This document shows positions 18,583 through 27,537 of a DNA stretch of 64,000 bases, in pieces (the first letter of the stretch is position 1; the number at the start of each line of letters is the position of its first letter). A program made the translations under genes and the position numbers. The notes beneath the pieces are model-generated. The model ran no database searches. It was not told where the DNA came from and worked only from the letters and a program-made list of their open reading frames with translations. Source of the stretch: Maribacter sp044594925 (GTDB lineage Bacteria; Bacteroidota; Bacteroidia; Flavobacteriales; Flavobacteriaceae). The stretch covers positions 1,302,001 through 1,366,000 of the forward strand of contig NZ_CP138991.1 in the NCBI RefSeq assembly GCF_044594925.1. Reading direction: 5' to 3'.

Positions 18583-20097
18583 ATGAAAAGAAAGGTGGAA
18601 ATCATGGATACCACCCTCAGGGATGGGGAACAGACTTCGGGAGTCTCATTTTCTGCATCTGAGAAATTGACACTTGCGAAATTATTACTGGATGAACTTA
18701 AAGTGGACCGTATCGAAGTTGCCTCCGCAAGAGTTTCCGAAGGTGAACTGGAAGCGGTGCAACAAATTACGGAATGGGCTGGGACAAAAGGTTATTTAGA
18801 CCGTGTAGAAGTGTTAACCTTCGTAGACGGTGGAGTATCCCTGAAATGGATGGAAGAAGCAGGAGCGAAATCCCAAAATCTGCTCACAAAAGGCTCTTTA
18901 AATCATCTTACCCATCAGCTTAAAAAAACACCGGTACAACACTTTTCAGAAATAGCGGAAGTTTTTAGTCAGGCGGAGAAAAAAGGAATCATCAATAATG
19001 TATATCTTGAAGATTGGAGTAACGGAATGCGAAACTCAAAGGACTATGTTTTCGAGTTTTTAGATTTTCTTTCCACGCAACCTATAAAACGTATTTTACT
19101 ACCTGATACCTTGGGTATACTTACCCACAGAGAAACGTATGATTTTCTAAAAGAAATCGTACAACGCTATCCAGAAATGCATTTTGATTTTCATGGACAT
19201 AACGATTATGATTTAGGTGTTGCAAATGTTATGGAAGCAGTTAAGGCAGGTTGTCATGGACTACATTTAACTGTAAACGGTATGGGTGAGCGTGCGGGTA
19301 ATGCCCCCATGGCTAGTGCTATAGCAGTCATAAATGATTTTTTACCGGAAATAGAAATCAATGTTAACGAAACATCTCTTTTTAAAGTAAGTAAATTGGT
19401 ATCTGCATTTGCAGGTTTGGCTATCCCGGCGAACAAACCAATTGTAGGAGATAGCGTATTTACACAAACTGCAGGAATTCATGCGGACGGAGATTCCAAA
19501 CATAACTTATATTTTAGTGACTTAATGCCGGAACGTTTCGGGAGAAAACGCAAATATGCATTAGGTAAAATGTCCGGGAAAGCAAATATTCAGAAAAATT
19601 TGCAAGAGCTGGGTTTAAAACTTAATACCGATGAATTAAAAAAAGTAACCCAACGCATCATTGAACTTGGAGATAAAAAGGAACGGGTAACCAAGGATGA
19701 TTTACCTTTTATTATATCCGATGTGCTTGATACCGATGCCCATCAACAAAAAGTGTTTGTAAAATCCTATGTTTTGACCCATGCGAAAGGTTTAATGCCC
19801 TCCACTACCCTATCTGTAGAAATAAATGGAGAACTATTTGAGGCAAATGCCCAGGGAGATGGACAATATGATGCTTTTATGAATGCCTTACACAAAGTAT
19901 ACGCTTCTAAAAAAATTGCACTTCCAGAATTAATAGATTATGCGGTAAGAATACCACCCGGAAGCAATTCTGATGCCCTCTGTGAGACAGTTATTACCTG
20001 GTCCATGAACGAGAAAGAGTTTACATCTAGAGGCTTGGATTCTGACCAGACGGTATCGGCAATAAAGGCCACGGAAAAGATGTTGAATATAATTTAA
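18583..20097 (+). CDS. leuA: 2-isopropylmalate synthase (alpha-isopropylmalate/citramalate synthase family)
   Basis: 504 residues. The catalytic TIM barrel has DTTLRDGEQTSGVSFS at 9-24, the metal-binding HGHNDYDLGVAN near residue 206, and NGMGERAGNAP near 228. A C-terminal LeuA regulatory domain (about 385-504; SVEINGELFEANAQGDGQYDAFMNAL, VRIPPGSNSDAL) should bind leucine for feedback inhibition. Its place between leuD and leuB strongly favours condensation of 2-oxoisovalerate and acetyl-CoA. Close relatives make citramalate, and sequence alone does not fully exclude that. A four-helix-bundle gene follows before leuB. Confidence 0.92.
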   Translation: MKRKVEIMDTTLRDGEQTSGVSFSASEKLTLAKLLLDELKVDRIEVASARVSEGELEAVQQITEWAGTKGYLDRVEVLTFVDGGVSLKWMEEAGAKSQNLLTKGSLNHLTHQLKKTPVQHFSEIAEVFSQAEKKGIINNVYLEDWSNGMRNSKDYVFEFLDFLSTQPIKRILLPDTLGILTHRETYDFLKEIVQRYPEMHFDFHGHNDYDLGVANVMEAVKAGCHGLHLTVNGMGERAGNAPMASAIAVINDFLPEIEINVNETSLFKVSKLVSAFAGLAIPANKPIVGDSVFTQTAGIHADGDSKHNLYFSDLMPERFGRKRKYALGKMSGKANIQKNLQELGLKLNTDELKKVTQRIIELGDKKERVTKDDLPFIISDVLDTDAHQQKVFVKSYVLTHAKGLMPSTTLSVEINGELFEANAQGDGQYDAFMNALHKVYASKKIALPELIDYAVRIPPGSNSDALCETVITWSMNEKEFTSRGLDSDQTVSAIKATEKMLNII

Positions 20098-20100
20098 CCG

Positions 20101-20135
20101 GCATTTCGCTTAACGCTGTGAGCCTTAGGGTCTAT
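20101..20135. repeat. Heptad repeat, left flank of the four-helix-bundle gene
   Basis: Five consecutive 7-base units, GCATTTC, GCTTAAC, GCTGTGA, GCCTTAG and GGTCTAT, each starting with G and the first four with GC. The block runs from just after the leuA stop into the ATG of the inserted gene. Confidence 0.6.
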
Positions 20136-20481
20136 GAAAGATTATAAAAAATATAATGTATGGATTATTGGTCACGAGGTTACGATGGATATTTATAATC
20201 TAACACAAAGCTTTCCAGCCGATGAAAAATTTGAAATTACTAATCAAATGCGTAGAGCTTCTTCTTCAATTCCAGCAAATATTGCCGAAGGATGTGGCAG
20301 GGAATCAGATGCAGAATTCAGACGCTTTTTAATTATTTCACAAGGCTCAGCAAGTGAATTAGCGTATTTTACCATTCTGGCTAAGGATTTAAAATATATT
20401 AAAAATGACGATTTTTTAATCATACACGATAAAGCAAACAAGATAAAAAGAAGTCTTAACAATCTTATTCAAAAATTATAA
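20134..20481 (+). CDS. Four-helix-bundle protein (23S rRNA intervening-sequence protein family)
   Basis: 115 residues, the standard size. Family signatures are VWIIGHEVTMDIYNLTQSFP at the start, the basic/serine patch QMRRASSSIPANIAEGCGRES (about 47-67), FRRFLIISQGSASELAYFTILAKDL, and a last helix KANKIKRSLNNLIQKL. The same fold includes the Avd accessory proteins of diversity-generating retroelements; no reverse transcriptase is present here. Function unknown. It sits between leuA and leuB, where no leucine-pathway gene is expected, and both flanks are made of 7-base repeats, which points to insertion as a small cassette. It may still be carried on the leu transcript. Confidence 0.92.
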   Translation: MKDYKKYNVWIIGHEVTMDIYNLTQSFPADEKFEITNQMRRASSSIPANIAEGCGRESDAEFRRFLIISQGSASELAYFTILAKDLKYIKNDDFLIIHDKANKIKRSLNNLIQKL

Positions 20482-20489
20482 AATAAAAC

Positions 20490-20531
20490 TAGTAATCTTA
20501 ACTGCGCTTAGCGCTTAGCGCAAAGCAAAAA
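20490..20531. repeat. Heptad repeat, right flank of the four-helix-bundle gene
   Basis: Consecutive 7-base units TAGTAAT, CTTAACT, GCGCTTA, GCGCTTA, GCGCAAA and GCAAAAA, with the two central units identical. GCGCTTAGCGC is also a near palindrome. The block lies between the inserted gene and leuB. Confidence 0.65.
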
Positions 20532-20542
20532 AGTATAAAAAC

Positions 20543-21598
20543 ATGAAATTAAACATAGCTTTATTGGCCGGTGACGGAATTGGCCCAGAAGTAATAGACC
20601 AAGCGGTAAAAGTTTGTGATGTAATAGCGAACAAATATAACCACGAGATTAATTGGAAACCAGCACTGACCGGTGCTGCCGCAATTGATGCGGTCGGAGA
20701 TCCTTATCCAGAAGAAACACATGAAATCTGCGCAAACGCAGATGCTGTGCTATTCGGTGCCATTGGCCACCCAAGGTTCGATAATGATCCGTCTGCAAAA
20801 GTAAGGCCGGAACAAGGTTTATTGAAAATGCGCCAAAAATTAGGACTTTTTGCCAATGTGAGACCCACTTTTACATTTCCTTCTCTAATAGACAAATCTC
20901 CTTTGAAAAGAGAACGAATCGAAGGAACCGACTTAATTATTTTAAGAGAACTAACGGGCGGAGTTTATTTTGGAGAACGAGGTAGAAAGGACGATGGCCA
21001 TACTGCTTATGATACTATGACCTACGAACGCTTTGAAATAGAGCGCTTAGCCCATAAAGGTTTTAAAATGGCCATGAAACGTTCCAAAAAACTTTGTTGC
21101 GTAGATAAAGCGAATGTTTTAGAGTCATCCCGATTATGGCGAGAAACTGTTCAAGCCATGGAAAAAGAATACCCTGAAGTGGAAGTATCCTATGAATTTG
21201 TAGACGCCGTAGCTATGCGATTGGTGCAATGGCCAAGTGCCTATGATGTGATGATTACTGCTAACCTTTTTGGAGATATTTTAACGGATGAAGCCTCCGT
21301 AATTTCCGGTTCTATGGGATTAATGCCATCCTCTTCCGTAGGAAGCAAGGTTTCGTTATACGAACCGATTCACGGTTCTTACCCACAAGCAGCAGGTAAA
21401 GATATTGCGAATCCATTGGCAACAGTGCTATCCGCAGCCATGTTATTTGAAGATATGGACTTACCACAAGAAGCGCAGGCCATTAGGGATGTTGTAAATA
21501 AATCACTTGCTGAGGGTGTGGTTACCGAGGATTTAGCTGAAGGTGCAAAGGCCTACAAAACTAGCGAGGTCGGCGATTGGTTAGCGGCGAATATATAG
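20543..21598 (+). CDS. leuB: 3-isopropylmalate dehydrogenase
   Basis: 351 residues. It oxidises and decarboxylates 3-isopropylmalate with NAD. Landmarks are LLAGDGIGPEVIDQA at the start, LRELTGGVYFGERG near residue 133 (substrate and tyrosine site), DKANVLESSRLWRE near 188, and TANLFGDILTDEASVISGSMGLMPS with the metal aspartates near 235-245, then EPIHGSYPQAAGKDIANP. It is the last gene of leuCDAB and is followed by a hairpin terminator at 21621-21662. The four-helix-bundle gene separates it from leuA. Confidence 0.97.
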   Translation: MKLNIALLAGDGIGPEVIDQAVKVCDVIANKYNHEINWKPALTGAAAIDAVGDPYPEETHEICANADAVLFGAIGHPRFDNDPSAKVRPEQGLLKMRQKLGLFANVRPTFTFPSLIDKSPLKRERIEGTDLIILRELTGGVYFGERGRKDDGHTAYDTMTYERFEIERLAHKGFKMAMKRSKKLCCVDKANVLESSRLWRETVQAMEKEYPEVEVSYEFVDAVAMRLVQWPSAYDVMITANLFGDILTDEASVISGSMGLMPSSSVGSKVSLYEPIHGSYPQAAGKDIANPLATVLSAAMLFEDMDLPQEAQAIRDVVNKSLAEGVVTEDLAEGAKAYKTSEVGDWLAANI

Positions 21599-21620
21599 CC
21601 CTAACGAGAAAAGAAATAAG

Positions 21621-21662
21621 AAGCATCTCTTGGAACATATATGTTTTGAGCGATGCTTTTTT
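21621..21662 (+). terminator. Intrinsic terminator after leuB
   Basis: AAGCATC (21621-21627) pairs with GATGCTT (21652-21658), and the 3' arm runs into a row of T residues to 21662. It lies 23 bases after the leuB stop, a position that fits the end of the leu operon. Confidence 0.75.
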
Positions 21663-21713
21663 ATAGTGGAATCACAGCTGAGAAAAAGATTCCAAAATTA
21701 TTTGAAAATAACT

Positions 21714-23003
21714 TTAATACTCTTGGTAAGTCTTACTATATACTTTAGCAACTATCTCGTAAACATCAGGGATTACAGTTTGTGCCAGTCTAGAGTTTCC
21801 ATTAAGTAAGACACAAATACCTAAATCATCCTCAGGATAGAGGGCAATTTCATTTCTATAGTTATTTACACTACCACCATGGTGCCAGATGGTTTTTTCA
21901 TGTTGTGATTCCTTCCTTTTTAACTGATGGATTCTCCAACCATATCCGTAATGAGATTTTAAATGATCAGGCCAACGTTGATAATATTTGTTATTGTAGT
22001 TAACCTCAATAAACGGATTAAAAACTTGTTCAATCGTTTTGGATTTCAATACCTTGGGCCGATGTCCCAATAGGAAACGCATCCATTTTGCCATGTCATT
22101 AGAGCTTGCATTAATACCTCCCGCAACTACTGCGTTATAGTACTTATCGGTCAAAACTAAACTGTGCCAACCGTTTTTTCTCCTCGAATGTGGCAGTGCT
22201 ACATTCTCTGCGTTAACCAAATCCTTATGCTCCATGGAAACCGATGTCATCCCCAACGGTTCAAAAAACCTATTTTTCAAAAGCGTATTTACCTCTTGTC
22301 CGGTTACCTTTTTAACTACCTCCTGGCTAAGGGAAAACATTGCATTTTGATAACTATATATGGTTCCAGGATTACTAAGAGGTTCCACATCTTTAAAACG
22401 TTCGGTAATTTTTTCTACTGGAATTCCTGCTTCTACCAAATTAGTATAACTGTGATATGGCGTACCTGTAGTATGGGAAAGAACATGTGAGAGCTTTATC
22501 TTTCTGGTATTAACACTATCACCAAATTGAAAATTTGGAAGGTGCTCAACAACCCTATCCTCCCAATCCAATTTTCCATCCTCTTGCAAACTCGCCACCA
22601 ACACTCCGGCAAATCCTTTTGATAGGGAACCTAATCGAAATATGGTTTCGCCATCAATTTTAGTGTTTTTATCAATAGAACGTTTACCAAATCCGTCTGA
22701 CAATAATATAGAATCTCCATATACAATACTAACCCCTGCGCCAACAATTTGTCCTTCCTCTATGGCTTCTTGAAAATAGTCTTGCAATTCGCTATTTAAG
22801 TTCTCCTTAAACAACTTAAACCGTTTTACGGATTCATCATCCAACGTGGTTTTTATAGTATGTGTATTGGTTTTGAGGATAGTATCAGAACTAACAGCTA
22901 TAAAAGAGGATACCACCAAATAAGTCAGTACACCTGTAAGGATAATTCCAACAATTTTAAGTCTACTTAAAGAAATCACATGAACAGGCTTAATAGGATA
23001 CAT
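21714..23003 (-). CDS. Beta-lactamase-related serine hydrolase, membrane-anchored
   Basis: 429 residues. An N-terminal membrane segment (about 16-38) is followed by a class C beta-lactamase/DD-peptidase-like domain. Active-site motifs are SLSK at 126-129 (SxxK), YQN at 218-220 (YxN), and a late HHGG in TIWHHGGSVNNYRNEI that replaces KTG, as in many esterase-like members of the family. The likely site is the periplasmic face of the inner membrane. The true substrate (peptide, ester or beta-lactam) is not predictable. It lies convergent to leuB and 100 bases downstream of gapN on the same strand. Confidence 0.9.
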   Translation of the reverse strand: MYPIKPVHVISLSRLKIVGIILTGVLTYLVVSSFIAVSSDTILKTNTHTIKTTLDDESVKRFKLFKENLNSELQDYFQEAIEEGQIVGAGVSIVYGDSILLSDGFGKRSIDKNTKIDGETIFRLGSLSKGFAGVLVASLQEDGKLDWEDRVVEHLPNFQFGDSVNTRKIKLSHVLSHTTGTPYHSYTNLVEAGIPVEKITERFKDVEPLSNPGTIYSYQNAMFSLSQEVVKKVTGQEVNTLLKNRFFEPLGMTSVSMEHKDLVNAENVALPHSRRKNGWHSLVLTDKYYNAVVAGGINASSNDMAKWMRFLLGHRPKVLKSKTIEQVFNPFIEVNYNNKYYQRWPDHLKSHYGYGWRIHQLKRKESQHEKTIWHHGGSVNNYRNEIALYPEDDLGICVLLNGNSRLAQTVIPDVYEIVAKVYSKTYQEY

Positions 23004-23103
23004 TTTATGACCGATAGTTTGTTATAAACTAAAAATCAGTATGGATTATTGCCTTTGCAAATAATTTATATAGTATTAACTACGAACTGTTTACAAAACT
23101 TTA

Positions 23104-24681
23104 TTATAAAATATAATCCGTGCTTACAAAGTTGGATAATTTTGTTTCCAACAATTGCTGAATGGTCTCATTATTCAAATCATTGTCTTTGAAGGCTACA
23201 AATGTTCGAATTGAAAAAGACCGCAAAGCATCGTGAACGCTTAATGTTGCCTGTGCTGAATCTTTTCTTCCTGTAAAGGGATAAACGTCCGGTCCACGCT
23301 GACAAGAACTATTTAAATTAACTCTACACACCAAGTTTACCAAAGTATCTATTAAAGGCGCAAGTGCATACACATCCTTACCAAAAAGGCTTACCTGTTG
23401 TCCATAATTACTTTCTGCCATATCATCCAGAGGCTCCTCAATATCAGAAAACGGAACTACTGGTATTACCGGACCAAATTGCTCTTCTTGATAGACGCGC
23501 ATATCTTTTGTTACCGGAAACAAAACTGCTGGCCAAATATAATTTTCCGTTCGCTGTCCCCCTTTTTCGTTCATGATCTTAGCTCCTTTTGCTAAGGCAT
23601 CATCAATTAATTCCTGAATATAGTCGGGTTTCTGTGGTTCCGGAAGTGGCGTCAGTTTTACACCTTCATCCCACGGATTACCAAATTTTAAATCATCTAT
23701 TGCAGCACTGAAATTCTTTAAAAATACATCCTGTGCCTCATTATGCACGTATACAACTTTTAGGGCCGTACAACGTTGCCCGTTAAAAGAAGTTGTTCCT
23801 GCAACGACTTCGTTCACGGTTAAGTCCATATCTGCATCAGGCAGAATAATAGCGGGGTTTTTTGCCTCAAGACCTAAGACTAAACGTAGTCTATTGCTTT
23901 TTGGATGTTGTTCTTGTAGTGCGTTTGCAGACTTACTATTTCCTATTAAAGCTAAAACATCAATTTTCCCTGTTTTCATTATTGGAGCAGCTACTGCCCT
24001 ACCACGCCCAAAAATTATATTGACCACTCCTTTAGGAAAACTACTTTGAAAGGCCTCCAGCAATGGCGTTATTAAGAGCACGCCATGCTTTGCTGGTTTA
24101 AAAATGGTAGTATTCCCCATAATAATTGCGGGAATCAACAAGGCGAACGTCTCATTAAGGGGATAATTATAAGGTCCCAAACAAAGCACCACACCTAAAG
24201 GACCACGTTTAATATGCGCATAAACACCATCTTGCTTTTGAAATTTAGCTGCGTCCCTATCCAGCTGTTTATAATCTTCTATAGTATCTTCAATATACTC
24301 AATGGTACGATCAAATTCCTTTTGAGAATCTGGTAAAGACTTTCCAATTTCCCACATCAATAACTTTACCACCTCTTCTCGCTTGGTTTTCATTTTAGCA
24401 ACAAAAACCTCCATACATTCAATACGGTCTTTTACGTGCATGGTTGGCCACACTCCTTGTCCTTTGCCGTAGGCTCCCAATGCAGCATCCAGAGCATCTA
24501 AAGCTTCCTTCTCCTGCATATCCGGAATACTTCCCAAGAGCGTAGGTTTGTAATCCTTTGTAGAAGAAATGGTAGAAAAAACCTCAGTCGTATTACCACT
24601 CCAAGATTTTAGTTCACCATTTACCAAATAGGTTCGTTGTTCTATCGTATTCGTTATTTGAAATTCTTCAGGAATAGTCAT
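23104..24681 (-). CDS. gapN: NADP-dependent non-phosphorylating glyceraldehyde-3-phosphate dehydrogenase
   Basis: 525 residues, aldehyde dehydrogenase superfamily. Visible motifs are GPYNYPLNE at 169-177, the catalytic glutamate in LGLEAKN (Glu272) and the nucleophile in FNGQRCTALK (Cys304). The sequence around them (FNGQRCTALKVVYVH; WDEGVKLTPLPEP) is that of the bacterial/plant GAPN-type clade, which turns glyceraldehyde 3-phosphate into 3-phosphoglycerate and makes NADPH. It starts 19 bases after the ilvA stop, so it may be read from the ilv transcript, which would couple NADPH supply to the NADPH-using IlvC; that link is inference. Assignment to GAPN rather than another aldehyde dehydrogenase is likely but not certain. 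Confidence 0.85.
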   Translation of the reverse strand: MTIPEEFQITNTIEQRTYLVNGELKSWSGNTTEVFSTISSTKDYKPTLLGSIPDMQEKEALDALDAALGAYGKGQGVWPTMHVKDRIECMEVFVAKMKTKREEVVKLLMWEIGKSLPDSQKEFDRTIEYIEDTIEDYKQLDRDAAKFQKQDGVYAHIKRGPLGVVLCLGPYNYPLNETFALLIPAIIMGNTTIFKPAKHGVLLITPLLEAFQSSFPKGVVNIIFGRGRAVAAPIMKTGKIDVLALIGNSKSANALQEQHPKSNRLRLVLGLEAKNPAIILPDADMDLTVNEVVAGTTSFNGQRCTALKVVYVHNEAQDVFLKNFSAAIDDLKFGNPWDEGVKLTPLPEPQKPDYIQELIDDALAKGAKIMNEKGGQRTENYIWPAVLFPVTKDMRVYQEEQFGPVIPVVPFSDIEEPLDDMAESNYGQQVSLFGKDVYALAPLIDTLVNLVCRVNLNSSCQRGPDVYPFTGRKDSAQATLSVHDALRSFSIRTFVAFKDNDLNNETIQQLLETKLSNFVSTDYIL

Positions 24682-24700
24682 ATTTGTGTGCTATTATAAA

Positions 24701-25951
24701 TTAAACTAAATATTGATATAGGTCTGGTTTATCGTTCAAATAATCGCCAAAAAAGCTGTTCTCTTTCATTCTACGTACCAAGGGTTCCAAGTCGGATGCG
24801 GACTTCAATTCAATACCCACAACTGCCGGGGCGTTCTCTTTACTCGATTTTTTAGAATATTCGAAATGCGTAATATCATCTGTTGGGCCTAGGATTTCTG
24901 CAACGAATTCTTTTAGGGCACCAGGTCGTTGTGGAAACCGGACAATGAAATAATGTTTTAAATTACCGTAAAGTAAGGCGCGTTCTTTTATCTCTGCCGT
25001 TCTTGTAATATCATTGTTGCTTCCCCCAATAATGCACACGACGTTTTCACCTTTAAGCGCTTCAGAAAACATATCAAGTGCAGCGATACTTAAGGCTCCG
25101 GCCGGCTCAACGACGATAGCATCCCTATTGTACAAGTCCAGTATTGTCTGACACACCTTTCCTTCTGGAACCGTTACCATCTTATACAATTTATCTTTAC
25201 ATATAGAAAAGGTTAGGTCCCCGACCCTTTTAACAGCTGCGCCATCAATGAATTTATCAATTATCTCTAGTGTGGTGTTCGTATTGTTTTTGATAGATGT
25301 TTTCATCGAAGGTGCCCCTTCTGGTTCAACTCCGATTATCTTGGTATTTGGCGACAGTTCATTAAAAACTCCAATTAATCCAGAAGCCAATCCGCCACCA
25401 CCAACAGCGACAAAAATATAGTCTATGGCTTTCTTCGTTTGTTCTATAAGTTCTAAACCTACCGTTCCTTGTCCTTCAATAACTTTGGCGTCGTCGAAAG
25501 GATGTATAAAGGTCATATCCGCTTTTTCGCCATACTTATGAGCAGCCAGGTAAGCATCGTCGAAAGTATCTCCTTCTAGAATTACCGTAACCCAAGATTC
25601 CCCAAACATTTTTGTTTGCTCAACTTTTTGTTTTGGTGTAACCGCAGGCATAAATATAGTAGCTTTTATTCCAAGGTGATTACAAGCAAAAGCCACACCT
25701 TGGGCATGGTTTCCCGCACTTGCACATACTACTCCTCTTTTATGCTGTTCTTCTGGAAGCGTGCTTATTTTATTAAATGCCCCTCTAATTTTATAGGAAC
25801 GCACTCGGTGCAAATCTTCTCTTTTTAAGAAAATATCGGCATCATAATACTTTGAGAGTCGAATACTATGCATAAGCGGCGTTACCTCCGTTACCTGTCG
25901 GATGATTACCGCCGCTTTTTTTATGTCCTCTATTTTAGGGAAATATTCCAT
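24701..25951 (-). CDS. ilvA: Threonine ammonia-lyase, biosynthetic
   Basis: 416 residues from the ATG at 25949-25951; a GTG three codons earlier is possible but less likely. It deaminates threonine to 2-oxobutyrate, the entry step of isoleucine synthesis. The PLP lysine is in RSYKIRGAFNK (Lys54). GNHAQGVAF and the glycine loop VAVGGGGLASGL are present, and a single ACT-like domain (about 325-416; FIVRFPQRPGALKEFV) should sense isoleucine. This is the short, one-ACT form common in Bacteroidota. It follows ilvC closely and is the last classical gene of the ilv run. Confidence 0.96.
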   Translation of the reverse strand: MEYFPKIEDIKKAAVIIRQVTEVTPLMHSIRLSKYYDADIFLKREDLHRVRSYKIRGAFNKISTLPEEQHKRGVVCASAGNHAQGVAFACNHLGIKATIFMPAVTPKQKVEQTKMFGESWVTVILEGDTFDDAYLAAHKYGEKADMTFIHPFDDAKVIEGQGTVGLELIEQTKKAIDYIFVAVGGGGLASGLIGVFNELSPNTKIIGVEPEGAPSMKTSIKNNTNTTLEIIDKFIDGAAVKRVGDLTFSICKDKLYKMVTVPEGKVCQTILDLYNRDAIVVEPAGALSIAALDMFSEALKGENVVCIIGGSNNDITRTAEIKERALLYGNLKHYFIVRFPQRPGALKEFVAEILGPTDDITHFEYSKKSSKENAPAVVGIELKSASDLEPLVRRMKENSFFGDYLNDKPDLYQYLV

Positions 25952-25986
25952 GATATGCACCCTATATAATAGGATAGGTTCCGCTG

Positions 25987-27462
25987 TTAAACGATGGGTT
26001 TCATCGCAGTCATTGATGCTCTTAATCTAGTACCAACGATTTCTACGGGGTGTTCCCGTAAGGTTTTGTTTATTTCAATCAACTTGGCATTGTCTACACC
26101 ATTATCTTTTCCTGCACCAAAGTGTTTTCCAACTACATCTACATCTATTTTCTTCATAAAATCGGTCAATAACGGTTTACATGCATGGTCGAACAAATAA
26201 CAACCGTACTCTGCTGTATCAGAAATAACTCTATTCATTTCAAAAAGTTTTTTACGTGCTATTGTATTCGCTATTAAAGGTGTCTCGTGTAAGGACTCGT
26301 AATAGGCAGACTCTGCAATAATTCCCGATTCGGTCATGGATTCAAAAGCCAACTCTACTCCTGCCCTAACCATAGCAATCATCAAAACTCCATTATCATA
26401 GAATTCTTGCTCAGAAATGTCGTCGCTACCCGCTGCAGTTTTTTCAAAGGCAGTTTCTCCGGTAGCAGCACGCCACGTCAATAAATTTTTATCATCGTTG
26501 GCCCAATCTTCCATCATTGTTTTAGAGAAATGTCCTGTCATGATATCGTCCATATGTTTTTGAAACAAGGGGCGCATAATATCCTTTAGCTCTTCTGATA
26601 ATTCAAAAGCCTTTACTTTGGCCGGATTAGATAAACGGTCCATCATATGGGTTATACCTCCATATTTCATGCCCTCTGTAATGGTTTCCCATCCGTATTG
26701 AATTAATTTGGAAGCATAGCCGGCATCAATCCCTTTTTCCACCATTTTATCAAAACATAGTATAGAACCTGTTTGTAACAAACCACAAAGAATGGTCTGC
26801 TCACCCATTAAATCAGATTTCACCTCGGCCACAAATGAGGACTCTAAAACTCCCGCTTTGTGCCCTCCTGTTCCTGCGGCATAGGCCTTAGCTTGTGCAA
26901 GCCCCTTACCTTCTGGGTCGTTCTCTGGGTGTACGGCGATTAGTGTTGGAACACCAAACCCTCTTTTGTATTCTTCGCGAACCTCAGAACCTGGACTCTT
27001 TGGTGCCACCATAATTACCGTTAAATCTTTACGTACTTGTGTTCCTTCTTCTACAATATTAAAACCATGTGAGTAAGACAAGGTAGCTCCTTTCTTCATC
27101 AGAGGCATAACTGCACCAACAACAGCAGTATGTTGCTTATCTGGAGTAAGGTTGATTACTACATCTGCGCTAGGAATCAACTCGTTATAGGTACCAACGG
27201 TAAAACCATTTTCTGTTGCATTGATAAAGGATTGTCTTTTTTCTTTTATTGCAGCATCACGAAGAGTATAGGCAATATCCAAACCAGAATCTCTCATATT
27301 CAATCCTTGGTTTAAGCCTTGTGCCCCGCATCCTACGATGACAATTTTTTTTCCCTTTAGAGCGGTAACACCATCAGCAAATTCCGAAGAATCCATGAAC
27401 CTACATTTTCCTAATTGGGTTAATTGATCTCTTAATGATAGTGTATTAAAATAATTCGCCAT
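25987..27462 (-). CDS. ilvC: Ketol-acid reductoisomerase, class II (long form)
   Basis: 491 residues, the length of the long E. coli-type enzyme with a duplicated C-terminal domain. It isomerises and reduces acetolactate and acetohydroxybutyrate with NADPH. The Rossmann motif GCGAQGLNQGLNMRDSG is near residue 45 and the following LRDAAIKEKRQS carries basic residues expected for NADPH. The metal-binding acidic residues lie in DLMGEQTILCGLLQTG and the repeated C-terminal block. Its place between ilvN and ilvA fits a single operon. Confidence 0.97.
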   Translation of the reverse strand: MANYFNTLSLRDQLTQLGKCRFMDSSEFADGVTALKGKKIVIVGCGAQGLNQGLNMRDSGLDIAYTLRDAAIKEKRQSFINATENGFTVGTYNELIPSADVVINLTPDKQHTAVVGAVMPLMKKGATLSYSHGFNIVEEGTQVRKDLTVIMVAPKSPGSEVREEYKRGFGVPTLIAVHPENDPEGKGLAQAKAYAAGTGGHKAGVLESSFVAEVKSDLMGEQTILCGLLQTGSILCFDKMVEKGIDAGYASKLIQYGWETITEGMKYGGITHMMDRLSNPAKVKAFELSEELKDIMRPLFQKHMDDIMTGHFSKTMMEDWANDDKNLLTWRAATGETAFEKTAAGSDDISEQEFYDNGVLMIAMVRAGVELAFESMTESGIIAESAYYESLHETPLIANTIARKKLFEMNRVISDTAEYGCYLFDHACKPLLTDFMKKIDVDVVGKHFGAGKDNGVDNAKLIEINKTLREHPVEIVGTRLRASMTAMKPIV

Positions 27463-27537
27463 TTTATGTTCTATTTAATTTAGTGCCGTCCCGATTGGCA
27501 TCGGTAATGTTCAGCGGTTGTTTATTGTTATGATTAT

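Noticed and set aside
20134..20481. Avd protein of a diversity-generating retroelement
   Set aside because: The fold is related, but there is no reverse transcriptase, template repeat or variable repeat in the neighbourhood.
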